Assembly: GCA_027596945.1 (NCBI GenBank)
Contig: JADGJH010000108.1
Location: 1 to 30,492 of the forward strand
Source: Physocladia obscura
Taxonomy: Eukaryota > Chytridiomycota > Chytridiomycetes > Chytridiales > Chytriomycetaceae
DNA length: 30,492 nt
Direction of reading: 5' to 3'
Shown: in pieces, positions 20,656 through 30,492 of the stretch
Layout: every line of letters begins with the position of its first letter
How positions within the stretch are numbered: position 1 is the stretch's first letter
Translations under genes and position numbers: made by a program
The notes under the pieces: generated by a model
What the model was told of the DNA's origin: nothing
Database searches by the model: none
The model's input: only the letters and a program-made list of their open reading frames with translations

Positions 20656-22826
20656 TCACAATTTGGATTTTAACGTAAGAATTGAGTCGTAACACAAAGT
20701 TGTCAAAAAATCGGAGTATTCTCCTCCCTTGATGGTGCTTGCCAGGAACTTCTTCGCCAACGGAAATTTGGTTTCGCTGAAGGCATTCTCTCCAAGACGC
20801 GTTTGAATAGCAGTGACCTCTGCATCCAAAATTTGTTCGACAAGCTCTGGTGTGATAGTTTTCCCACTTGTTGTTGTTGCACGGTGACGAACCCACTGCC
20901 AGAGCTGTGAACGTGATATCTCAGCTGTCGCCGCATCTTCCATCAAATTGTGAATCGGAACACATCCAAGCCCATTCAACCAAGACTCCATATACAAGAG
21001 CGAAATTTCAATGTTGTTCTTGATTCCAGCTTCAGTAATCTTGACACTCACATCCTTCAGACTAAGCAAATCGGCACCAGACACATGGACATCTTCACGA
21101 CGTACAAACAGCTGATTTGGCTGAGGCATGTGCTTGTCAAAGACTTGCTTGGCAATCTTCACAAGATCTGGGTGTGCAACCCAGGTTCCGTCATGGCCTG
21201 CGAGAACTTCACGCTGCTTGTCGGCGCGCACTTTTGTCATTGCCGCCTCGTTTGCTTTCGGGTTGCCCTTGATTGGGATTTGCGCAGCCATACCTCCCAT
21301 TGCGTGCACTCCTCGCTTGTGACAGGTCTTGATGAGTAGTCTCACGTAGGCATCCATGAAAGGAGTTGTCATACCAACTTCAGCGCGTTCTGGGAGCACA
21401 AATTTGCTGTGGTTTCTTAATCTCTTGATGAATGAAAAAATGTAATCCCAACGACCACAGTTGAGTCCAGAAGAGTGCTCGCGGAGTTCGTAAATGATCT
21501 CTTCCATTTCAAATGCAGCGAGAATCGTTTCAATCAAAACTGTTCCGCGAATAGTTCCTCTTGGGAGTCCGACAATATCTTGAGATAGGTTGAAAACGTC
21601 GTTCCAAAGTCTGTTTTGAATATTTTATTCAGCGTTTTTATAATATTAAAAGTTAAAATATTACCTGGCTTCCAGGTGGCTCTCCATCTTTGGCAGGTAA
21701 AAGTATGGTCCAGCGCCAATCTTCAACGATTCTTTCGCGTTATGGTAAAAGTAGACGGCGAAATCAAATATGGATGCAGAAACTGGTTCGCCATCAACAA
21801 GGAAATGCTTCTCCTCCATATGCCACCCACGTGGCCTAAATAATAAAACTTTAAGCACCGCGCAACACTGTCATAATCTATGGCATAACATAAATATTAA
21901 ACCTGACAATTAAAGTAGCAAGTTTTCCCTCATTCAACTTATAATATTTCCCATTTGGTCCAGTGTAGTCAATACGACGATGAACTGCGTCGCGAAGATT
22001 GGCTTGACCGCTATTGTTTTGTGAAGTATATTTTATGTGCATGCATATGTGTAAAAAAGAAAGAATTGATGAGTAAATGATATTTTCAACAGCTGGGTTT
22101 AAAGACAAGTTGCTTTTTTTTCTTTTCTTTTTCCCGAACATCCCATGTGTCACCTCCAAAAAACACACGTTCCGGGGTCAAAAAACACGCGTTTCGAGGT
22201 GGGAATTCAATTTAATTTTTCTTACCTCAAGCAGTTTTCCCACGTGGGAGCATTCGAATCTTCAAAATCCGCCATAAAAGTCGATGCGCCAGAATTTAGA
22301 GCATTTATAACCATCTTGCGGTCAACGGGACCAGTGATTTCGACTCTGCGGTCAACGAGACCTGGTGCAGGTGGTGCCGCCTATTTATTATTATAGTTTT
22401 TTTTGTTTTTTTGCGAACGCAAAGCGAAAGTGATATTTTAATAACAGAAAAAAATTTTATTTTTTCTATCTTTATCTGTCAGATGAGAAAACTTACGCGC
22501 CAAGTTGGATCTTCGCGGATCCATTTGGTTTCAGGCAAAAAGTCAGGAAAACGGCCGGCATCGATCTGTTTCTGGCGTTCCAGACGGGCAACCAAAAGGG
22601 CCTTGCGTTGTTTGTTGAAGCATCTTATGCAAAAAAAATTAAGATATAAGCTAACGCAGGGACACACGTAAACACATGAACATATGCACACACACACACA
22701 ATAACATTTTGTTGCGATTGTTTGAAATATGTACCTGTGGAGATGAGCCACAAAGTTCTGGACTTGCGGGCTGAGGACGTCCGCGTAGTTAGGAGGAACT
22801 ACACCAAGAATTGCAACTCCAGACAT
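20656..22826 (-). CDS. MLS: Malate synthase, peroxisomal/glyoxysomal (ends in SKL)
   Basis: It condenses glyoxylate with acetyl-CoA to malate, the second dedicated step of the glyoxylate cycle. Exons (minus): 22735-22826, 22497-22623, 22226-22380, 21903-22010, 21665-21835 and 20656-21610; 535 residues, typical of the A form. Family motifs: [91 protein letters not shown] and [17 protein letters not shown]. By position relative to E. coli malate synthase A (from memory), Arg161 and Asp443 would be catalytic, and Glu245 and Asp273 would bind magnesium. The last three residues, SKL, form a classic PTS1 peroxisomal targeting signal. At the exon 3/4 junction the family's usual Arg before GQ reads Ser. 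No isocitrate lyase is in the window. Confidence 0.96.
22682..22702. repeat. CA/TG simple repeat in malate synthase intron 1
   Basis: A short (CA)n run near the 5' end of the first intron of malate synthase, in an intron of about 110 bp. It is a likely microsatellite and nothing more can be said. Confidence 0.6.
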
Positions 22827-23169
22827 TTTTTTTGGAGGACTTTTTTAACTCGCCCTTTTTTGCATTGTTCGCGTCTCAATTTTTTTTGCACTTGTCTCCG
22901 ATCTCATCACATGGGACTAAAACAGAGTCATTCTCGGAATCAATCGGATCGTTTTGTACAATGAATCACAATAACCAATTTGTTTGTCATACCCCTTTCG
23001 TTTCAGACACGTGAGAAAGGAAACTCACTAACATTTTTCGAAAGTATATTGTTACCTCCACTCTATTGTGAAAGGTGAAAAAAGAAAGAACCAAAAAACA
23101 AAAAAAGTGAAAAACACATAGCAGCCGAAGCTCCTTTAACTTGCAAAATCACCAAATGCAGATATGCAA

Positions 23170-24906
23170 TTACAGTGCCAAAAATTCTTTCTTTCGTCGG
23201 AAATACTCATCGATTCTCAGTTTCGAGTAACCCACATAATCAAATTCTAAATCAGAAAGCTCAGCTTGGCAAAGCGCCCAGATTCCCCAATACAAATGAG
23301 CTGCAAGTGCATACTTGTTAACTTCCGAATACAACTTGCTCACGTCGTCTTCGGATACGGCTGACGAGTCGTTTCCATTTGCTTCAACTAGGTATTCGCG
23401 GAGCCATTTGTGTTGGAATTCTTCTTTTGGATAAAGGTCCCATTCGCAATCGAATCCGGCATGTTCGCAAAAGTGGTTTCCGATATCAAATCCTCGGGGG
23501 TTATACGAGCCATATTCGTAGTCAATAACTATTTTCAATTGGGAAAAGAAAAAAGAATAAATGGACCGATTGCAGATGGCGATTTAACAAATGACTCACA
23601 ATCAACTTTATCGAGCTCAGAATTGTAGATAATATTTCCTGTCAACAAGTCACAATGGCTAAAGACAATTGGCGCATTAACCGGATCCAATTCAGCTTTC
23701 AAAGAAATCAACTACAAAAATTGGATTAAATGCATCAGATTCAACAAAAAATTGCAAAATCAATCAACATAGCCACAACAAACCTCCTTTTTGAGTCGAT
23801 CCACAGTCATAAAGGAGTGAAAGCTATCATTAACATCCGGCTTGGCAAATTGTTTTGGGACTGTATATTAACAAAAAAGAGTGTAGTGTATTTGTCAACA
23901 ATCAAATTGGCATTTTAATGGGGCAACCACATGACACAACTCAACTGGCATTCACCCATAGGTTTAAAGTATCGAAAAGTTTGGCGTTTGTCTTCATCAC
24001 ATCTGAAGCATCGACATTGTGCCATTTTGCGAGATGGCGCGCCACAAGGGTCGACTTATGAGGGTGTCGCATATCTAAATGGGGCACAAAGGGGGCGAAA
24101 ATTTTTTTCTTCAATTTAGATTTGACACAATCTTTGGGGAAAAAGTGGCAGACCTTCAACTGAGAACGGAGCACCCTCTGGAAAAAAAATTGGAGGGGGC
24201 ACAGAAGCGATTAGCAAAATCTTTTTTTTTTTCTCGTACACGTGGAACGAATCGCACGTTGCCAAAAGAAGACAAAAAGACTTACGAATGTATCCGTAGA
24301 CAAGACCGTTGCTGAAGCGGGCGTGCAGTTTAGGACTCAGACCAGCTCTCGACAAGACAATCATATTCTGATATCGCTGAATGAGGAAAATGACACGACA
24401 AAAGAATAAAAATAAACAACTCACAGTCATTTCTTGACTGCGGTCGATAATGGCGTCAGTGCCTTTCCCGTAAGTTCGAATCAGAATGGTTTCACTCTTG
24501 TATGTACACTTGACGACTGTAAAGTAAGCGACAAAGTTAGCGTCAAAGAAATCGAAGCGGCGACTGAACGGGAAGCAGGGGGTGAAGTTTTTTAAAAAAC
24601 CAAGATTCCCTTACGTTTACTTGACGAATTGTTTAGTCCCACATGTATTGCAACCAAATATATACTTACTTTGTGATTCCGTGCGTTTGCTGGACCAACT
24701 TAACTTGGGCCATGTTCCAGTCCGGAAACGCCCATGCAATAACTTTAGCGGAGCCATCCTGACAAATCACAATCCTGTAAATCAGAAACAGCGCAACACA
24801 AGCATACATGTACATGATGCACAAATTAGCTCACCAGTAAAGCAGAATGATCCATCGTAAACTCAAAAAACGGGAGTTCGGTTCCCGCAGACTCAGTTGA
24901 CAGCAT
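23170..24906 (-). CDS. ETNK: Ethanolamine kinase, copy 2
   Basis: Exons (minus): 24835-24906, 24670-24758, 24615-24619, 24425-24516, 24286-24367, 24154-24177, 23946-24074, 23784-23860, 23600-23711 and 23170-23528; 346 residues. The Brenner motif is HCDLLTGN, closer to the animal ethanolamine-kinase form (HNDLLCKN) than copy 1's HGDVNPNN. IDYEYGSYNPRGFDIGNHFC and GIWALCQAELSDLEFD follow. From exon 2 to the stop it has exactly as many coding bases as copy 1. It carries one extra intron (23861-23945) within copy 1's exon 7 and lacks copy 1's last intron. The ATG at 24906 is preferred over the internal one at 24855 because it gives a leader comparable to copy 1. It lies 343 bp downstream of malate synthase's ATG side and 144 bp from the HUS1 stop, all on the minus strand. 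Confidence 0.92.
24615..24619 (-). other. 5-nt microexon of ETNK copy 2
   Basis: On the minus strand TAAAC sits between gtcaag and gtaagg. Together with the flanking AA and TC it restores T-N-K-L-V in GITNKLVKC. The acceptor has almost no pyrimidine tract. It is homologous to 10978-10982 in copy 1, differing at one base (T for C). Confidence 0.85.
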
Positions 24907-25050
24907 TCTCGGCTCGCTTTTTTTTTTGTTTGCTCTGACACAAATTTTTCGCAATCTGAGTTGCTTCTTGAAATGGGGCTTCTTCCCCAAAAATTCAAAC
25001 GAGTGAAACAAACGAAAAAAAAAAGAAAAAGAGAACACTAGAGTTTTTGT

Positions 25051-26870
25051 TCAAGCTATTCGACTTGGAATATCTGTAAATAATGATGAACAAAGCCATA
25101 AAAAAAAAAGTAAAAGAATTATTGTCAAACATTTCACACTTACAATATGTTATTGTTCCGCATTCTTGTGCACTGCTCATATTCTCTCCCCCATTTTCAC
25201 CGATATACACATAAAACACAAGCCCGTGATTTTCGATAATACCTGCATTTATTTGGTTTTTTTGATTTAGCTCTGACAATAGCAAGTAAACAAGATTTGA
25301 CTTACAACAGATAGTGTGCATTGGATTCAATTGATGACATGTGCAGAATTTGATAAAATCTTTGATGTCTACCCGTACTTGTGCAAAATCTTTGGGGTCT
25401 CTATTGAGACTAGGTTGTTGCGATGGTTCGACTTGAGACGGATCTGTTGTTCATTTATTATTGTATCATTGAAGCGAAGTTTTAGACAACAAATCATAAA
25501 AATAAACAAACCAATTGCTGGGTTCTCAAGTTCGTCATAAAATGTCTCCAGTTTCACCATATCGTTTTCAACAAGCATTACAAAGTCCCCTTCATTTTTT
25601 TTCATTGTTATGGGCAACGTATTAGTAAAAAAACACATACCAGACATGTTTGCTTTGACAACCAACTGTCCATTAATTGCCTTCATACGATCCGCCATAT
25701 TTTTGACTGCCATAACTGGTGGCAACATTATGTGAACCTGGGTGACAAAAATAAAAAAATAAAAAACAAGTATCTTTTTTTTTAAATTTTTTTTTTTTAC
25801 ATCTGGATTTGGAACTTCTGGTTCCCGAAGTTCTTCTGTTTGAGTGGCGGGAAGAATGCGGCATGGACAATCTTGAACCAATTGAATTTGCTTTCCAGTC
25901 CTCCCCTTCAAAAAACAAACAAAATAAATATAAATAAAATGAATAAATCTATCATTCGCAACCAACTGCAGTATTTATCGTGAAACATAAGACAGGAAGG
26001 TTGAGTTTTTTCGTCAAACGGACAGAAACACTGGATGAATTTGCAACGCATGATTTTAGTGTGCGTGATAGATGTTCGCCGGCAATTTCAAGCCAAATTT
26101 CGTTCTTGTTGAGGCTTTCAACAAGATGGTCGTCAAAGAGCGTGTCCTAAAGAAAAATTTATTGAAGACTTTTTATTATTATTTTTAATTTTTTTAAATT
26201 TTTTTAAGTCGCTTCATTCCTGCAGTACACGTGCTTTTGTATTTATTACGATTCGCTAATAATTCTTCGTTCGTTCAATGTCCGCGATACGTTAGATGAC
26301 TTTTTTAAATCTAGTTTCGTTCGATATCAAGGAAATCGGACAAAACAAACATTTTCGAGTTTAGCGAAAGCCTGCAACCCAACGCCACCATCTTTGGCAA
26401 CAAGAAACTGAATAAACTCCGGATGTAACCTAAATAATACGTCCATACCAATCCATGCGTAGGATTAATACTCAGTGAAATTTATTCTTTTTTTATTTTT
26501 ATTTTACCGAATAATGAACAGTTTGTTGAGTTTTTCCATTGTGAGGGACATTTCTGAGAATCAAGAGCGGACGAACAGACGAATGGAAAGACAGCGGGGA
26601 ATAGTTGGTATAGGCACGTTTTATGGTTCATGAGAGAGCATTCGTTCATTGATCAAGTTGAATATCTGAAGTCGAGGGAACATACTGAATAGGACTGTGC
26701 TGTTGATGATCTGGAAAGTAAAGGAAAACAAAGGATCAGAAACAAACGGGAATGATTAAACGGCTCATTAGACAATATAATAGGTATGCACGTTAATTTG
26801 AACAACGGGCTGACTTGTTTGTCTGTGGTTTGACGAGTGGGGGCGGACTTGCCTTTGCCCGAAACCTCAT
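25051..26870 (-). CDS. HUS1: Checkpoint clamp protein HUS1 (9-1-1 complex)
   Basis: HUS1 forms the PCNA-like RAD9-RAD1-HUS1 ring that is loaded at damaged DNA and activates ATR signalling in the nucleus. Eleven exons (minus): 26853-26870, 26686-26710, 26508-26553, 26351-26429, 25967-26146, 25801-25905, 25641-25737, 25512-25589, 25306-25443, 25144-25242 and 25051-25073; 295 residues against about 280 in human. Matches to human HUS1 include MRFRAK (human MKFRAK), KNEIWLEIAGEHLSRTLKS, LREPEVPNPDV then VKNMADRMKAINGQLVVKAN, VDIKDFIKFCTCHQLNP, and a C-terminal YIPSRIA (human YFIPALS). The first intron uses a GC donor (AAG|gcaagt). Exons 1 and 2 are only 18 and 25 nt. The gene is head-to-head with the next gene, 27 bp between start codons. 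Confidence 0.92.
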
Positions 26871-26897
26871 TTTTCTTTTTTGTTTTTGCTTCCAACA
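26871..26897. promoter_or_regulatory. 27-bp head-to-head start-codon gap
   Basis: Only 27 bp, mostly T on the plus strand, separate the HUS1 ATG (minus) from the solenoid-gene ATG (plus). Transcription of each gene must therefore start inside the other's transcribed region or exon 1, giving overlapping 5' ends. This is inferred from arrangement; no core promoter motif is visible. Confidence 0.5.
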
Positions 26898-28335
26898 ATG
26901 AGCATCACAACTGCAGACGACAGGCTTCTCCAGTTGGCGCTGAGTGTGGGGCAGAAACGGACAGAGCAAGTATGTGTTTAGAGCGAATGTATAATGTTGG
27001 CAGCGAAGCGAAAGTACTCGTACTGGTACAGAATTTATTAGACGTAGCTGACTGAGCGACAATTAATAAATGGCACGATCTGACGGCAATACGATACAAT
27101 ACGATACGATACGATACGATACGATGCAATGCGGTACCTTGTTAATTTGGCTGGTTGGTTTGATTGGTTGGTATACAGCTGCAGCGCGCGTCGGTTGATT
27201 TTCTGCTCTTGACGGTGCAACTTGTGCTGGAGCAGATTGGGCAAACGAGCGCAGTGCCGGACGCGGCGGCAGTGGCTGCGGCGGTGGCGATGGTTCCGGC
27301 GGACAACGGCGACGACAGCGCCGCCGACGCCAGAGACGCAGCGGCGGTGTTCGGGCTCGACGCGCACGTGACGCTGCTGGTGGCGCTGGGTGCCGACGCG
27401 CTGGCCGAACTCGCGGCGCGCCACCTCCTGCGTGCCGCCCACGTCGTTCGGCTGGGCGCAAATACAACGACTACAGCCACAAACAACCACGCCTTCCCCA
27501 GCCACCACCCCTGCAACTACGCGCTCTCCCGCCTGCCCGCACTGCTGGCCCACGCACTGGCCTGCCCTGCCGCCGACCAATCTGTCTCTTCCTCTAACCC
27601 CCTGCACCACCCGCGCGTCGCGCTGGCAGCCTTTCTGCATTTTGTTCTGCTGAAAGTGTACACTGCCGCCCCCTCTCGCTTCAACTCCCCCCCTATCACA
27701 AGCGCGTCTTTCATTCAATCCGTCATGATAAATATGCATCAAGACGACCTTCTGCTATTGTCCTTAAGTCTTGCCGATTTCTATTTCACCAAAGCCGACT
27801 ATGACTCTGCCCAGAGTTTCTGCTCAACTTATCAAAGACTCTCTGCAAACACTGCTTCGGACGAATCGTTAGAATTATCTTCATTCGTATCATCGAAAGT
27901 GACTTTTTTTTTGTTTGCAGCGCGAAAAACCGTCTCAGAATCAACATTATCGACGAAATATGCTCAAAAAAACTTGGTTTGACGAAATCGACCATGACTA
28001 CGTTTTCTCAATTTCGCGCATCGAACAATTTTGGTCCCGATTTCATTAGTCTGGTTTTGGCTGATCACAAAGATCGTATCATCCCCCACTCAATCTTGCG
28101 AAACCTCGCCCGCGATCTCTTTACTCGTTTCGAAGTGTCCAATTCTATTAACTACACCAATGATGATAATAATAATAATCATGATAACAATGAAATTGCA
28201 AATGATAGCCTTGCCGACAGCCAAGATGGCTCTGATTTTTCTTCAGCTGCTGTTCAACTCTCATTTTTGAATGCTCTTTTTGTTGCCAATCAAGGCTCTG
28301 GTATACATTTGTCTTCATTAAAAAAATTGAGCTGA
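26898..28335 (+). CDS. Unidentified helical-repeat protein with Ala-rich GC-rich exon
   Basis: Exons 26898-26969, 27179-27867 and 27921-28335 give 391 residues if the stop at 28333-28335 is used. The 53-nt second intron is set by phase. The protein looks like an all-helical repeat fold: LLQLALSVGQK, SVDFLLLTVQLVLEQIGQ, ALADELAA-like alanine helices, and a TPR-like LSLADFYFTKADYDSAQSF. It continues with LRINIIDEICSKKLGL and HSILRNLARDLFTRFE, then an Asn/Asp-rich loop. Exon 2 is far richer in G+C than anything around it and encodes an Ala-rich segment. A good donor at about 28302 (gtatac) would join in phase to 28538 and fuse this gene with the next one, so the two may be a single gene. A large complex subunit such as an Integrator-type TPR protein crossed my mind, but similarity is too weak to name it. 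Confidence 0.55.
27090..27135 (+). repeat. ACGAT pentanucleotide tandem repeat in intron 1
   Basis: Nine to ten tandem copies of acgat (some acaat or gcaat) lie in the first intron of the solenoid gene. It is a microsatellite likely to vary in length. Confidence 0.85.
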
Positions 28336-28541
28336 AGCAAGGCGAAGATAGAGAAGCCAAAATTGAGTCAAATAGTTCATGCATGTATTCAGTACAGTGA
28401 AAATTTAAAACTCATTGAAAAAAAGACCCTTGTTTGTGTGAAGTGAGATGCGTTAAGTCACCAAAAAATCGCGCTGAATGTTTTAAATATCAGTTATCAA
28501 AACACTAATCAAAATCAATTTAATAACACCTATCAGCTGCT

Positions 28542-30492
28542 ATGGAGAAAGAATTGTCTGGAGCGTTCCATCAGCAACTTTATCCTAATAGCAATCGAGA
28601 AAAAATGAGAGTCGCACATTCAACTTCAATGCCATCAGCAGTATCAACAGCCACAGCAACAGTCAAAGTATCTGAACATATCAATTCGATTCTGCAAATT
28701 CTAGTGAAATTTCATTCTATGCAAGTGGATGTGCATTTGAAAAACACTTGTGTTGAGTTTACATACTTTTTGCTGAATCGAATTGGCAGTGTTGAAGCTT
28801 TTCGCGCTTTGACTAAATGTATGAAAGGAAACAAACGAAAAGTCTTTTCTGTTTGAATTTGCCTTTTTTTTTATCATAGCGACTTATTTCCATCGTTTTG
28901 CGTGTTTTCAGGTCCGCTTTTTGAAAAACTTGGGCCGCTTAATTCAAACCAATTACAATTCGCAAGTTGGCGTGTCAATGTAAAGGTCTTTTATTTTTGA
29001 AAAAAAAATTAAAAAAATTTTTTCCCAGGCATCAAGTGTAAATTATGCAATTCCATTGCGGTCTTCGGTACGAGTATATGGCCTCTCTTGTTCTAAACTT
29101 TTTTATTAAAATTTTTTTTATCTTCAAACATCAGGACTTTCAAATTAGACGCAAGTGTATGGTCAGCTTGGCTTATTTTATTGCATTTTTTTACCTCGGT
29201 TATGAAATTTAATTCTTATTATTATTTATTATTACTTTTTTAATGAAGACAATTTTCACTGTTCCCGATTTGCCGTTTCTACGTCAAGTAATTTTTTTAT
29301 TCCCTCTTTAATTATTGAATAACTAACGCATTATAGACTCATAAAGTTCCCATACCAATAATTTTGGACAGTGCACAGAAATACATTGAAAAGGTTTGTC
29401 TTGTTGCATGCAGACTTTTTATCAGTATTCTAATAATATAAATAAATTAGGGCCAATACAAGGAAGCCTTGGAGTTTTTAGATGTTGTATCTTCAAAACC
29501 GACTGGAGAGGGTTATAAAGTTCATGCAGCATTGTTGATGGTTATTTGCAAGGAATTGGAAACTGCGTCTTTTGCACCATTTTCTGAGACTATTTATTCA
29601 ATGTTGATTAAATATTTGCACTTGTCGCCAGCGGTAAAAACATTTATTATTTTATTTTATTTTATTTTTTGTTTATAAAACATGTATATGTTGATTAGCC
29701 TCCTGCCGACAGTCAGACTTTGGTGAGGGATATTCTAATTGAAAATAAAGTCGGAAAACTAAACGTAAATAAATGACAGCGCCTGGCATTGTCTACTGCT
29801 TTGCGACGTTGTAATGACGAGTCATCAAAGTTTCTTGATGAATTTGTTACAAAAGCTGAAAGTGAATATCAATCGAATATGCTGAACAGTTGGGTTTTTT
29901 CTCGTCAATTTCTTCTTGCCATTAACAAAAAAACTTCCTTTAAAAAAACTTCCTTTTTAGATAGACCGTTCGAAGTTTTGAAATTAGTGGCTGTGCTTGG
30001 GCGATGTAAAAACACATTTGTTTATTTAATATTTTGTATAGTTTAAATTTGAATTATTTTTTATTATCAGTGTGTCGTCAACTGCTTGTACTGTATCGAG
30101 CACTAGTTCAAGAAGTTTTAGATATTTCTGGTAATGTTGTTCTATTTTTTTTTTTTTTTTGTTTATGACTCATATGGCATGTTACAGCTATTCACAAGTT
30201 AGATTTGTTAAATTATTTGCAAGAAGGACCGATGATTGAAGTTCGAAGATTTGCGATTGAAATTTCGCCTTGTTTGGCTCCATCTGCTCTCCATGATGCC
30301 GTTTTTGTTAAGGTTCTGCACTGCCATTTCCACTCTTCATTTGTTATTAATTTTTTTTTTTCAGGAAGTTCAAACCAGATTTTTAGCTATTCTTGCGGCA
30401 ACGAACAGTGCGGAATTTATCAAAATCGTCGGAGCTGTTGTTGGAGGTGTTTTGACAACATTGCACAAGAGTCCAGATACAAGGGTTTACTT
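28542..30492 (+). CDS. Unidentified alpha-solenoid protein (or continuation of previous gene), 3' truncated
   Basis: Exons: 28542 (or 28538 if spliced from the previous gene)-28818, 28912-28985, 29029-29067, 29135-29161, 29249-29287, 29337-29393, 29451-29633, 29699-29722, 29780-30005, 30071-30130, 30188-30312 and 30365 onward. All joins keep frame, and the gene runs off the window. The protein is a chain of amphipathic helices: HINSILQILVKFHSMQ, AQKYIEKGQYKEALEFLD, HAALLMVICKELE, LALSTALRRCNDESSKFLDE, LCRQLLVLYRALVQEVLD and MIEVRRFAIEISPCLAPS. This fits a HEAT- or TPR-like scaffold. The exon ending at 29722 uses a canonical gtgagg donor in preference to later weak GTs, which would leave introns of only 15 or 30 nt. 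The function is unknown. Confidence 0.6.

Noticed and set aside
27090..27135. Regularly spaced repeat as a possible CRISPR or satellite array
   Set aside because: The unit is only 5 nt without spacers, in an intron of a eukaryotic gene; it is a microsatellite.
27038..27742. Long minus-strand frames (up to 234 codons) opposite the solenoid-gene exon
   Set aside because: They are Arg/Gly/Pro-rich by-products of the GC-rich exon and the ACGAT repeat. The plus-strand frame joins to exons on both sides with proper splice sites.
27899..27920. A 22-nt intron at gtgact...gtttgcag
   Set aside because: It leads to the wrong frame. The donor at 27868 gives a 53-nt intron with the right phase.
29765..29779. 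A 15-nt intron (gtaaat...gacag) of the kind seen in some ciliates
   Set aside because: The upstream gtgagg donor at 29723 gives a normal 57-nt intron in the same phase, in line with other introns here.

Overview
This is an intron-rich, AT-rich nuclear eukaryotic sequence. Introns are mostly 45-130 nt, GT-AG, and many carry long A or T runs. The organism is probably a unicellular eukaryote able to build a cilium or flagellum, because it carries an IFT54/TRAF3IP1 gene. It also has a peroxisomal malate synthase (glyoxylate cycle) and a HUS1 checkpoint-clamp gene. I cannot name the lineage; a zoosporic fungus or a flagellated protist would both fit. Stops are TAA, TAG and TGA, so the standard code applies.

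Layout: (1) 1-3255, minus strand: an unrecognised partial gene, then IFT54 with a polyglutamine tract. (2) 3511-6512, plus: an ankyrin-repeat protein, convergent with a Sen1-like SF1 helicase (6631-10310, minus) whose Walker A region is disrupted as written. (3) 10575-13994: ethanolamine kinase copy 1 and RidA copy 1 (plus), facing RidA copy 2 (minus). (4) about 14030-20270: a 6.2 kb region without intact genes and almost without CpG. It holds a 2.6 kb element with roughly 250 bp inverted repeats, a decayed transposase-like frame, and other decayed coding remnants. (5) 20656-24906, minus: malate synthase ending in SKL, then ethanolamine kinase copy 2. (6) 25051-26870, minus: HUS1, starting 27 bp from a divergent plus-strand alpha-solenoid gene or genes that run off the window end.

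The most striking structure is a gene palindrome: ETNK-RidA on plus and RidA-...-ETNK on minus. From exon 2 onward both kinase copies have exactly 969 coding nt with matching exon lengths, including a 5-nt microexon. They differ in two introns. The CpG-depleted island and malate synthase now sit inside one arm. This suggests an old inverted duplication later invaded by transposons that were probably silenced by CpG methylation.

Exon boundaries were worked out by hand from reading frame, splice consensus and remembered family sequences. No alignment or search was run.
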